Shown: positions 23,801-32,712 of the stretch, piece after piece
Layout: every line of letters starts with the position of its first letter
Position numbering within the stretch: position 1 is the stretch's first letter
Assembly (NCBI GenBank): GCA_032433595.1
Contig: JASWJB010000154.1
Span: 32,356-96,355 of the forward strand
Direction of reading: 5' to 3'
Source: Conoideocrella luteorostrata
Taxonomy: Eukaryota > Ascomycota > Sordariomycetes > Hypocreales > Clavicipitaceae
DNA: 64,000 nt
Translations under genes and position numbers: made by a program
The notes under the pieces: model-generated
Seen by the model: the letters and a program-made list of their open reading frames with translations, nothing else
What the model was told of the DNA's origin: nothing
Databases searched by the model: none

Positions 23801-25956
23801 GGATCAGTTATAGACGACCCGAGAGCTAATGAACAACCTCGTGGCGAGTTAACGAAAGAAACTCTGGAAATAGAAGGTGGAGATAGCGAGCGCCAACGAG
23901 GCGACATGAGACTGTACTCATACTACTTCACCTCGGTCAGTAAATGGCTTTGGGTAACATTTCTGTTCACTATTATTTTAACGTCCTTAACCGAGAGGCT
24001 ACCTGGTAAGCATAGTACGTGCGCAACTTTTTGTACTTTTCTATCATGCTGACAAAGATATCCAGAGATTTTTATTCGAATTTGGCTGGAAGTTGGGCCA
24101 CAGAACAAAGTCTATCTAACCGGCTACATACTACTTGGTGTCAGTTGCGCTTTAGTCGGTGCTGTCACAATGAGGTACAACTTCAGGCATTTAAACATTT
24201 CAATCACTTATACTAACAGTAATTATAGCATGTACTATCTTAAAATTGTCCCAAGCTCTTCTGAAAGCCTGCACCGCGCACTTTTAGATTCGCTTATGAA
24301 GTACCGCATTCGTATTCGACTTTAATTCCATTCAATCTAACATAAAATAGATCTACGCTATCATTCCTTTCGCGGACGAGCACCGGATCACTTCTCAACT
24401 TGTAAGCTACACTCTAAAGTAAGGTGCAATATGATATTTACAGAAAATCCAGGTTCAGTCAGGATATGAGTCTAATAAGCCAAGATTTACCGATTGCTCT
24501 ATTTTACTTCTTATACAGTAAGCCTTTTTCACCATTACTTGTTTCACAACATTACTTATTTAAGCATCGTAGATTTCTTCTTAATGCTTACGGATCTCGG
24601 CATCATCGCCACCGGAGCCAAATACGCTGCACCTATAATTCCGTTTACTCTTCTTCTTCTCTACATAATTCAATTCTTCTACCTTCGCACATCGCGGCAA
24701 ATGAGGCATCTCGACTTGGAAGCTAAAACACCTCTCTATACCCAGTTTACCGAGGTGGCGGCAGGTTTGGCTCATATCCGAAGCTTTGGATGGCAGGTTC
24801 AGTGCTTATCACAAGGCCTTAGTTTCTTGGATTACTCGCAAAAACCGTTTTACTACATGTTCTGTATCCAGCGTTGGCTTGAGCTTGTATTGGACCTCAG
24901 TGTCCTTGGCATTGCTACTCTTCTCGTATCAATTGCACTTACGCAGGGTACAACGCAAACTGCTATTGGGCTTGCCCTGCTCAACGTTATGCAATTTAGT
25001 AGCACAATCAGTGTTCTAGCTCAGAAATGGATTGAGCTTGAGACATCGCTGGGTGCTATAGCACGCTTAAGGTCTTTTACGAAAAACACACCTGCTGAAC
25101 AAGATTGCAACGATACAACTTTGCCTCCTGAGTGCCTTAAGCATGGCGCGATAGAGATGGTGGATGTGCAAGCTGTATATGAGTGAGTCTTTTGTTGACC
25201 TTTCATCGTTGATTGGCCCCACCTAAATGTGAATTTTGTTTTAGTTCATCAGGCTCGTCGCCCAAAGTCGCCCTTGACAAAATAAACTTGGACATCAAGG
25301 CTGGCCAAAAGGTAGCAGTTGTTGGGCGAACTGGGAGGTATGTTACATCCCTAAATGCTACCAGATGTTTTAGGCTTTGACCGACAAGAAAAAAAAAATT
25401 CAGTGGCAAGAGTTCCCTTCTCTTGACGCTACTGAATTTTCTAGAATACACTGGCGTTGTCAAAATCGATGGTGTAGACATCTCAGAGATTCCACGTCAA
25501 TATCTCAGATCTCATATCACAACTATTCCCCAAGATCTCGTGGAGCTTCCTGGAAGCGTCCGCCATAACATCCTTCCAATGACCGAAACGAAGACGGATC
25601 AGATTCACAGCGTAGTCATTAATGAAGCCCTCGAGAGAATAGGGCTTTTGGACTATGTTAATTTGCGTGGCGGCTTGGATGCCTCAATTCTTGACATGGG
25701 ATTCTCTCACGGTCAGAAGCAATTACTGGCTGTTGCAAGAGCTATCCTGCACAAGTTGGAGAATAATACGAGGATTTTATTTGTCGATGAGGCCACTAGT
25801 GGTATGGATAGTGAAACTGCCGATGAGATCCAGCAATTGCTGGAAGAGGTATTTGGCGATAGTACCATGATTACCATCTCTCATCGACCGGAAATCATGC
25901 GGAATTCTGATATTGTTTTGCATATAGACGATGGCCATGTAACGCGCATGACCTAA
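20856..25956 (+). CDS. full-length ABCC-type multidrug transporter
   Basis: Fifteen exons: 20856-21071, 21152-21686, 21731-21951, 22007-22286, 22357-22581, 22649-23397, 23450-23612, 23682-24005, 24066-24174, 24229-24300, 24351-24401, 24453-24517, 24573-25182, 25245-25337 and 25404-25956. The sum is 4266 nt, 1421 aa, the usual size for fungal ABCC pumps. The order is an N-terminal membrane domain, TMD1, NBD1 (Walker A GRTGSGKST near 643, signature LSGGQRQRV, LVVLDNVFSALD), TMD2, NBD2 (Walker A near 1233, signature FSHGQKQ, Walker B ILFVDEATSGMD). The degenerate second signature is common in this fungal group. The start at 20856 was chosen over an in-frame ATG at 20736, which would add an arginine-rich leader. 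It probably exports the product of the neighbouring genes or gives self-protection; that role is inferred. Confidence 0.88.
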
Positions 25957-26112
25957 CAGCATTTGTTGTAAGATAAATCAACAATATTTCAAACTTTCAT
26001 ATTTCAAGTTTTATATACAGCACGTCAAAACAGTGTGCTAGCCACAAGACTAGTGGAAAGATGATATAGCATAAACTGCATCACGAGAAAGTGGAGTAGG
26101 AACCTGGCCTTT
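25957..26112. other. short spacer
   Basis: 3' flank of the ABC transporter gene. Nothing else was seen. Confidence 0.4.
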
Positions 26113-26770
26113 TTAAGGTTCAACCCAGCGATCGGGGCGGTAGCAAAAGGGTTCAGGGAAGTACTGTGAAGTGTGGTAAATACTCCGAAGATTAACAGCG
26201 ACTTCGGTTCCCGGGGGTTTAATATTGCCGTCTACGACAAAGGTCTTGTTGATCTTAGGGTCTCCAGTTCGCCAAAGAGACGCGATAGATGGCGGGGAGA
26301 GGCGGAGAGACTCTTCAATAGCGGCGCGCAGGTTGTGGTAGCCGGACAAAGTCAGCCCGTTGCAAATCTCAACGCCTGAGTTGAAAGACTTGCGGATTTC
26401 ATGCGCAACCTCTGCGTCCCAGTTGCCATGCATAGAGAGGTGGAACAGCGTGCCAGCTAGAGCAGTGTTAACTGTGCCCCCCCCCTCCCCCCGGGGTGAT
26501 AAAAAAAGATGGCCTCTTGCCATAGCTCGCTCTTGGCCAGGTTGTCACTTTCGATACTAAGGCGATCTTTCGCAATAGAGTAGAAGTCGGCCTTGGCATT
26601 GACGGGCTAAGCCATGCGCGCCAGCATGAACTTGCGCAAGGTAGCAATGTACTCATTGAGCCTGGCCCATGCGAGACACTGAATGACGGGTATGACCCAG
26701 CTGAAGGTAGGCCAGTTGAAGCACAAGTTGGCGATGAAGCTGTTTTGATTGCAAGTGTGACTGTGCCCAC
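26113..26770 (-). pseudogene. truncated cytochrome P450 relic
   Basis: Read leftward, the segment encodes the middle of a P450: a helical region, an I-helix like TALAGTLFHLS, the K-helix EESLR with SPPSIASLWR, and an RPDRW block near the 3' end. It then stops before any heme-binding cysteine loop. Two further defects are visible: an in-frame TAG near 26608-26610, and a frame change inside a G/C homopolymer at 26477-26492. The N-terminal third is also absent. The wording resembles benzoate-hydroxylase-like or CYP548-type fungal P450s, distinct from the three intact P450s. It cannot encode an active enzyme. Confidence 0.8.
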
Positions 26771-27060
26771 TCAATTTAAGCAGCCGCTATAGCATAACAT
26801 ATTGAACGTCGCAAGTTGTTGGTCCCAGCTAATCAATCCTGACCAACTCCAGCCATTCCCTACGCTGGGCCGCGCATCCCATCCTCTATTCCCTTGTGTT
26901 ACGAGATATTAGCAGCACAAATGATCATAGGGGTGCGCATACCACCTTTTGATTCAGTAAGTAAAGATAAAGCACACCTTGCAACGGCATCCGGTCCACT
27001 ATACGGAGTACAAACGGATCCTTTCTCTACATCACTCCTTGCCGTCGTGGATACCAATCC
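26771..27060. other. spacer between two gene relics
   Basis: No gene was recognised. A TACGGAGTAC motif lies at about 27001-27011. Confidence 0.4.
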
Positions 27061-27639
27061 TTGAATACTACCCCGTGCCGCTGGGATACAAATCCTCCAC
27101 ACCACCACCTTGATTTCTTCAACCAGCACTTCTCAAAAGCAGTCACGGAGACTCCACATGCCCAGATTATCGGATGGCGCCTTGTGCCGCGATCCTTAAT
27201 TAAGGCAGAGGACACGGGCAAACAAGTTGCCTGGGCGTTTCGATTCGCAGTGGAATCAGGTTTCACGACCATTAGCAACGCATTCAATGTGGACAGGCCA
27301 CATTTGTACGCCAATGCTGTTAACCCTGCTTGGAGATCTGCCCTCTTACATTGTATTTTTATCAAGACATGGAACATCAGCATCCCGACCGCGGAAATGA
27401 AAGCCCACCAAATGAAATTGACAGACACAATTATGCCATTTATCGAGGCCGCAACCCCGGGTGGAGCCCATTTGAATGAAGCCAATTTTCAACAGGTCAA
27501 TTGGCAACAGACATTTTATTGGCGCAACTACGGCCGTCTGAGGAAGGTTAAAAATTTGGTCGACCCCTTTGGTGTATTTTATGCGCTGACTACTGTTGGT
27601 AGTGACTCCTGGGCAGAGGATTCCGCAGGTAGACTTTGA
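27061..27639 (+). pseudogene. C-terminal fragment of a berberine-bridge-type FAD oxidoreductase
   Basis: An open frame of about 192 codons ends with the typical BBE C-terminus: GGAHLNEANFQQ, NWQQTFYWRNY, VDPFGVFYALTTVGSD. The FAD-binding domain that should precede it (about 300 residues with the His/Cys flavin-attachment motifs) is missing, and no spliced upstream exons could be found between 26771 and 27060. The intact family oxidises metabolites in many fungal clusters. This copy is therefore a remnant lacking its cofactor domain, although transcription cannot be excluded. Confidence 0.7.
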
Positions 27640-27689
27640 CGATCATCCTAGTCAGTGTATAATATGCGGTTCTAGCCCCATCATACAAT

Positions 27690-27910
27690 GTCACAAGTGA
27701 GCAGCTATGGCATTGGTTCTCTAATGCAGTCAATTTTCCCTCCTTCTTCTTCTATCTAGTTGACGAGGAATTAGACGTCTTTCATAGTTGAATTCTATAT
27801 ACTGATTTGAGGTTATCCTGCGAGGCCGGTGATGTCTATCGTAGGACACTGAAAATTTTCGTCGTACGGTGTGTGAATGCTGTTGGAACGGAAATTTCGT
27901 GACATAAAAT
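27690..27910. repeat. dispersed repeat, copy C (end part)
   Basis: Colinear with about 14722-14905 of copy A: GTGAGCAGCTATGG, a TTCTATCTAGTTGACGAGGAATTAGAC-like block, and a shared end TTTCGTGACATA. It lies directly downstream of the BBE fragment. Confidence 0.65.
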
Positions 27911-28020
27911 AAGAGATTTGTTTCTTTTTCGTTTTAATTTCGTCTTTAGCATGTCTTCTTCTAACAACTAGGACATTAACATTGACTTCAATCTGCACCG
28001 TCCGGTAATCCATCTTGCCA

Positions 28021-28990
28021 CTACCAAAGAATTTCTCTGCGGTTCATAGCACTAATAAACTTTCCAGACAGGTTATCCCGTGTAGCAGCATCAACCTAAC
28101 AGTTTTTATTATAAGGTAAACTGAAATTTGGTGGAAAGTGGTTTGCTTACCAGCCGGATAATTTTTTCAGCGCTCTGAGCTTTCGTTATAGGAGCTCTCT
28201 CCAGGCCTAGATACTTCGCGGTGATATTGCCCATATCCGTTGCAACAAGTCTAGCAAAAAATAAACATAAAGTCTATGTAGCAAGGATTCAATGACTTAC
28301 CCTGGGTTAATGGCAATTGCAGTCAGCCAGGTGTTACCGCAATGTGCGGCCCTAGAGAGATTTTATTGTCAGCTATTGTTTCCACTCTCCAAGGTTGTCT
28401 TCATGCAACTGACAAAGTGATCCAGTTCAGCGCTGCCTTTGAGATACAGTACGCTGGCGCAACAAAGGCCCCGTTGCTAGTCATTTCTCCTATCGAACCC
28501 GCACTATTGCTGATGGTCACAAACTTGGCGTTGCTTGATTTTTGGAGGAGGGCAAAGCACGCCTGATAAAGAGCCAGTGGTCCAATGGCGTTGACACTGA
28601 AAGTACCCTTCACTTCTTCTAGATCAACACTCTCCAGAGACGCCAACGGCGGGCTCAGGCCAGCATTTGCAATCACTAGGTCAACATGGGAAATGCCCCT
28701 AGTTTTCATTTCCTCCACAGCCTTCATGGCATCAGCTGGTGAAGAACTCTCCAGCTTTAGTAGGAGCAGCTCAGTGCCTTTGCCTTTGGGTGCCGCTCTT
28801 AAATTAGCTACCCCTGGTGCTTTATCATCGCGAATTGTGCCCACCACAAAGGAGTTTGGTTGTGCGAGATAAGCTTGGGCTAATTCATTGCCCAGACCTT
28901 GGCGACGTGTCAGTTTCCTGGATATCTTTGGCCATAACTTAACGTACCTCGACCTGCGCCGCTAATGACGACCACAAACAGATCCGGCAT
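28021..28990 (-). CDS. Nor-1-type short-chain dehydrogenase/reductase
   Basis: Five exons read leftward: 28990-28948, 28897-28414, 28351-28301, 28250-28151 and 28095-28021, giving about 250 aa with phases intact. The NADP-binding glycine motif SGAGRGLG (10-17) is formed by splicing exons 1 and 2. NAG at the fourth strand (VIANAGLSP), a Ser in VTISNSAGS and the catalytic pair Y164-x3-K168 (YCISK) are present, as is the INPGLVATDMG loop. The pattern matches norsolorinic-acid-reductase-like (AflD) SDRs and related ketoreductases found in many fungal clusters. It is intact even though the genes on both sides are broken. The substrate is not known. Confidence 0.87.
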
Positions 28991-30093
28991 TACGTCTGCG
29001 AAGTGCACGCCACAAAGTTTCTCACTCGGTACGGACAAACTTGGCACACTGCAATGCGAAGCCTATCGAGTATTGGTGGAATTTGCCTCGAAAGCCGGTT
29101 GCGCGGATTTCTGAATCACAAACGTGGAAGAATCGATCGGCCAACAATGGGATACAGGCGGCTTGCTGGTACAACAATGCATACGTGCACGTGACTGCGA
29201 GACGCAAACTCACTCATCCTGTGTGTTGCAAGCAGCAGTTTGTCAGCAGGACGATTAATCATCGAAAACAATAGCAATCCATTACTGTTGGAATCTTGCC
29301 GTCAAGCACAATAGGAAGCAAGGAGCGGGTCACTTGGACACCCTTCGGCCTTCTGCGATATTAAGCCTTCCACCTTTGCTTGTTTTTCCTCTTCTTAGAG
29401 ACACAGACAGAGATTATTAAATATATTGCATTTTGACCGCAAGAGGTATTGATACCCCCTGCACAACACCCTGTGCAACCCACAATTACCTCATGTTTTG
29501 TATCATAAGGCAGCAACGCACGCCCCTATATGTGACGTGCTGGTCTTATCTGGTGAAACATGTATTACGCCCGAAAGAAGCGCAGGAATACGAAAATGTG
29601 GCAAAATTCTGCATGCCTGTGTCATGGTAGGATCAAACCCCAAGATTACAAAATTGGGGGCCGTAAGGCCTGCCGTGAATCTAGATAGGCATCACACGGT
29701 CGGCGAAGATTTGACAACGTCTTATGAATATTGACTGTTCTATGATGTCAAATCTCGGCGGATCCAGCTGTTTAGGAGCTCGTGCAACATTGCTAAGGCA
29801 TGGCAAACAAGAGCATTGTTTTCAAGATTCCAGGATTTAAGTGTGAGATTTCCTAGACGAGATTAAACCAAGCAGCCTGAAATATCCTTCTCAAAACATT
29901 TAGCCATGTTTACTGTCGCGGAAAAATATGAGCCTATTTAAGGGTCATAACTACATATGAACAGTGGCCTCTGGCTACGCCATTTTTTGTGTGGCATTTA
30001 CCTTGGATATCTATGCTGCGCCACTGCTTACTGCGGAAGTAGCTACACCAATTACCCTAATCGTTTACAGGCCTTAGGTTAGTCCACTTGCTG
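28991..30093. other. gene-poor spacer
   Basis: No gene was recognised. Short frames between 29003 and 29734 lack features. The last part, about 29950-30090, may belong to the degraded P450 that follows, since hydrophobic stretches typical of a P450 anchor occur there in shifting frames. Confidence 0.4.
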
Positions 30094-30327
30094 GCTTTCC
30101 GGGGCCTGCGCTTGCTGCCGTAACTCATTGATATGAAGTCTATTAGGATCTATTTAGCAAAGGTGGTGGCCAGTGGACTTTCCAAATAGGCGACTGCACC
30201 AGCAGTACGGCCAATTATACGCATTAACCCCGACGAACTACACATTAATGACCCAGAGTACTACAACAAAATCTTCTGTTATAGCTATGCCCATCGACCG
30301 ATAGACAAGATTGAAAAGTTCACCTAA
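30094..30327 (+). pseudogene. degraded N-terminal P450 fragment
   Basis: In changing frames the segment shows the proline-rich hinge FPGPALAAVT, then GGGQWTF, then PIIRINPDELHINDPEYYNKI, the typical order for CYP65-like fungal P450s. At least two in-frame stops (TGA and TAG) and two frame changes interrupt it. It breaks off shortly before a copy of the dispersed repeat at 30338. The rest of the gene is absent downstream. Confidence 0.65.
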
Positions 30328-30337
30328 CTTCTTTGCA

Positions 30338-30410
30338 AGAACTTGCCACGAAGTGTACGGAGCGTTGCTGGTTGTGTGTCAGACATCAGTACATGTGAGT
30401 GTCAGGGGTG
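30338..30410. repeat. dispersed repeat, copy D (start part)
   Basis: A nearly exact match to about 14095-14170 of copy A over GAAGTGTACGGAGCGTTGCT, GGTTGTGTGTCAGAC and the following GTGAGTG block, ending near TTGACAAGATA. It directly follows the P450 relic. Confidence 0.65.
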
Positions 30411-31364
30411 TGGCTTGGGTTGACAAGATACATATAAAGAAAATACAAGCTTAAAGAATTACAAAATAGCTATTATTATTTGCATTTATTAGTATTATAA
30501 AATTCTTCTTTTTATCCATAGAATCTATTATATGTGTAGTCCTTACGAACTGAGCTGCAAAAGTTAAGGTGGGTTGCACAGAGGGGGGGGGGGCTGTGCA
30601 AGTGATCTAGATCAAACGCTTCAAAAAGCAATATATTCAATAAGCCTGTCTGTCTGTCTAAGAGGGAGAAAACAAGTCAAGGTGGGAGGCTGGATATCGC
30701 CGTATAAATATGGTAGCCGAAAGGTGACCACGTGACTCGCTCCATGCTCCTTGGTGTGCTTGCCGGCTGGATTCCAACATAAGGAGTATACGTACATGTT
30801 TAGTCCCCAAACATGTGCATCACATGGCACTAGCACTAGTGCGCGACAAGTAACCCTTCTCAAACATACAAAGCTACGGCAACTGTTAGAAGGAGATAGA
30901 GTTTTCGTAGCCCGAGCGCTTTCATTTCATGCTTATTGCCGCTTTTGAACACAATTCTAGAACATTAATTCTAGGCTTGCAACAGCAGGCATTAGACCGT
31001 CGGGAGACATCCACCCGTTCGTCCCACCGGCCGGTCTGGCGAATCAAATTAAAGATTGAATCAACCAGCGTTTTGCCCCGGTGCGCCCCGCATTCCACCG
31101 CCGTTACGAAGCGAAACGATTGGTGTTGTGAGATTTTAAGCTCAACAAGAAACGCTACATGGAGTGGGTGCGTTTCAATCTAGGAACCTCGAGTAAATCA
31201 AGACGTTGATCACCGCTCTTGATGAGAATCCGGGGATTTCTGAGGGGATTACAATTGGAAACAAGGGAGTATTTTAAAACATCTAAAGAAATCGAGCGCA
31301 TAATGTGTAACACCAGGGAGGCAACATTGGATTGGGTGTATGCCGCCAAGAATCGAGCATTAAA
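30411..31364. other. gene-poor spacer
   Basis: It includes an A+T-rich patch near 30440-30520 and a G homopolymer of about 12 near 30581-30593. No gene was recognised. Confidence 0.45.
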
Positions 31365-31370
31365 TATATA
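31365..31370 (+). promoter_or_regulatory. TATA-like box for collagen-like gene
   Basis: TATATA lies about 145 bp upstream of the ATG at 31516, followed by a CT-rich stretch near 31435-31470, a common fungal promoter layout. Confidence 0.35.
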
Positions 31371-31515
31371 AGGATGAGGAAGCGCATATCAGAAACAATT
31401 GCTCTTAAATTCTATTTCATCCTTGCAAAATACCCACCTTCCTTTCTCACTTCAGCCTTTTTTTTTTGTGTTAAACATACAACCTTAACGGCTTTATTAT
31501 TAGTAACCTTGCGTT

Positions 31516-32712
31516 ATGCTTCCGAACCGGGTCCTCATTATTGTGGCATTCGCTGGGAGAGCATATGAAGCGACAGCACAGCCAGTGGCTGCTCGTGGTG
31601 TTGCGCAGTTCCTGCCAGGTCTGACTAATGCTGCAGGCGGACAAAATACCAGTAGTTCAGGGCAACCAATCAATGAACAAAATGAAAATACAGCAAACAA
31701 TGGAAATACAGGCAGCACAGGGAACGCTGGAAATATAGGAGATGCAGTCAACCCTGGCAATACTGGGAATACTGGGAATATAGGGGACACAGGCAGCACA
31801 GGGAACACTGGAAATATAGGAGATGCAGTAAACCCTGGCAATACTGGCAATACTGGGACTATAGGAGACACGGTCAACACTGGGAACACTGGCAACACAG
31901 GAAATACTGGAAATACAGGAGATACGATCAACACTGGGAACACTGGGAACGCTGGAAACACAGGAAATACAGGGAACGCAGGGAACACTGGAAACATAGG
32001 AGATACAGTCAGCCCTGGGAATACGGGGAACACGGGGAACACTGGCAATACTGGGAACACCGGCAATACTGGGAACACGGGGAACACAGGGAACACCGGC
32101 AATACCGGGAACACGGGGAACACAGGAAACTCAGGGAACACCGGCAATACTGGGAACACAGGGAACAATGGGAACGCTGGGAACACCGGCAATACTGGGA
32201 ACACGGGGAACAATGGGAACGCTGGGAACAGAGGCCAAGGGACCCAACCATCTATTCAGGAAATTACAGTTGCACAAAAGATCTGGCAGCAAGATACAGG
32301 AATAGTATCCCAGTTTCTCTCCACAGCTGAAACCCTAAGCGGCAAACAGCTTCAGCAGCAGGCTGCTATTGCGCTGGCGGCCGAAGAGGACGAACTGACG
32401 CACAAGGCAGTCCTGGACAAGGCTTTCAAGCAAGATCAGTCAGTCCAACAAGCCAACAACGTGCTCGACACTCAAGGGACCTTTCAATTCGTCGTTGACG
32501 GGCTACAGAATCTTACCAGCAACGGCCGAACCATGAGCTCCAATGATGTCAGCTCACTGATCCGGGCCATCAACCAAGACCGATGTCCCCAGGTATTGCC
32601 TTCGATCGATGCGTACTTTGCAGCTGCTGGAAATGCTATTGGCAATGGCAACGGGAATGCTAATGGCAATGGCAATAGCGTGGTGAAGGCAATTAGACCG
32701 CAGAACTGCTAG
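31516..32712 (+). CDS. secreted collagen-like Gly-X-Thr repeat protein
   Basis: A single-exon frame of 398 aa. Residues 1-21 look like a signal peptide (VLIIVAFAG core, cleavage near ATA-QP). Residues about 60-238 are Gly-X-Y triplets, mostly GNT with GNA, GNI, GNS and GDT, and occasional DAVNPG or DTVN interruptions that keep the three-residue phase. A non-repetitive C-terminal domain follows (about 245-375; rich in Gln and Ala, with helical TVAQKIWQQD and LSGKQLQQQAA), then a Gly-Asn tail ending in NC. The many Thr in the triplets would suit O-glycosylation. No known domain name could be given for the C-terminal part. A wall-associated or extracellular role is inferred from the signal peptide and repeats. 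Confidence 0.72.
   Translation: MLPNRVLIIVAFAGRAYEATAQPVAARGVAQFLPGLTNAAGGQNTSSSGQPINEQNENTANNGNTGSTGNAGNIGDAVNPGNTGNTGNIGDTGSTGNTGNIGDAVNPGNTGNTGTIGDTVNTGNTGNTGNTGNTGDTINTGNTGNAGNTGNTGNAGNTGNIGDTVSPGNTGNTGNTGNTGNTGNTGNTGNTGNTGNTGNTGNTGNSGNTGNTGNTGNNGNAGNTGNTGNTGNNGNAGNRGQGTQPSIQEITVAQKIWQQDTGIVSQFLSTAETLSGKQLQQQAAIALAAEEDELTHKAVLDKAFKQDQSVQQANNVLDTQGTFQFVVDGLQNLTSNGRTMSSNDVSSLIRAINQDRCPQVLPSIDAYFAAAGNAIGNGNGNANGNGNSVVKAIRPQNC
31690..32232 (+). repeat. coding minisatellite (9-nt period)
   Basis: GG-AA-AC-type 9-bp units encoding Gly-Asn-Thr are arranged in higher-order blocks of 27-90 bp. The repetition between about 32010 and 32230 is close to perfect, as expected for a tract changing length by slippage. 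Confidence 0.8.

Noticed and set aside
31500..32213. Minus-strand 237-codon frame rich in Phe-Pro-Val repeats, opposite the collagen-like gene
   Set aside because: It is the antisense shadow of the GNT-coding minisatellite; it has no promoter or domain, and the plus-strand frame has a signal peptide and a non-repeat domain.
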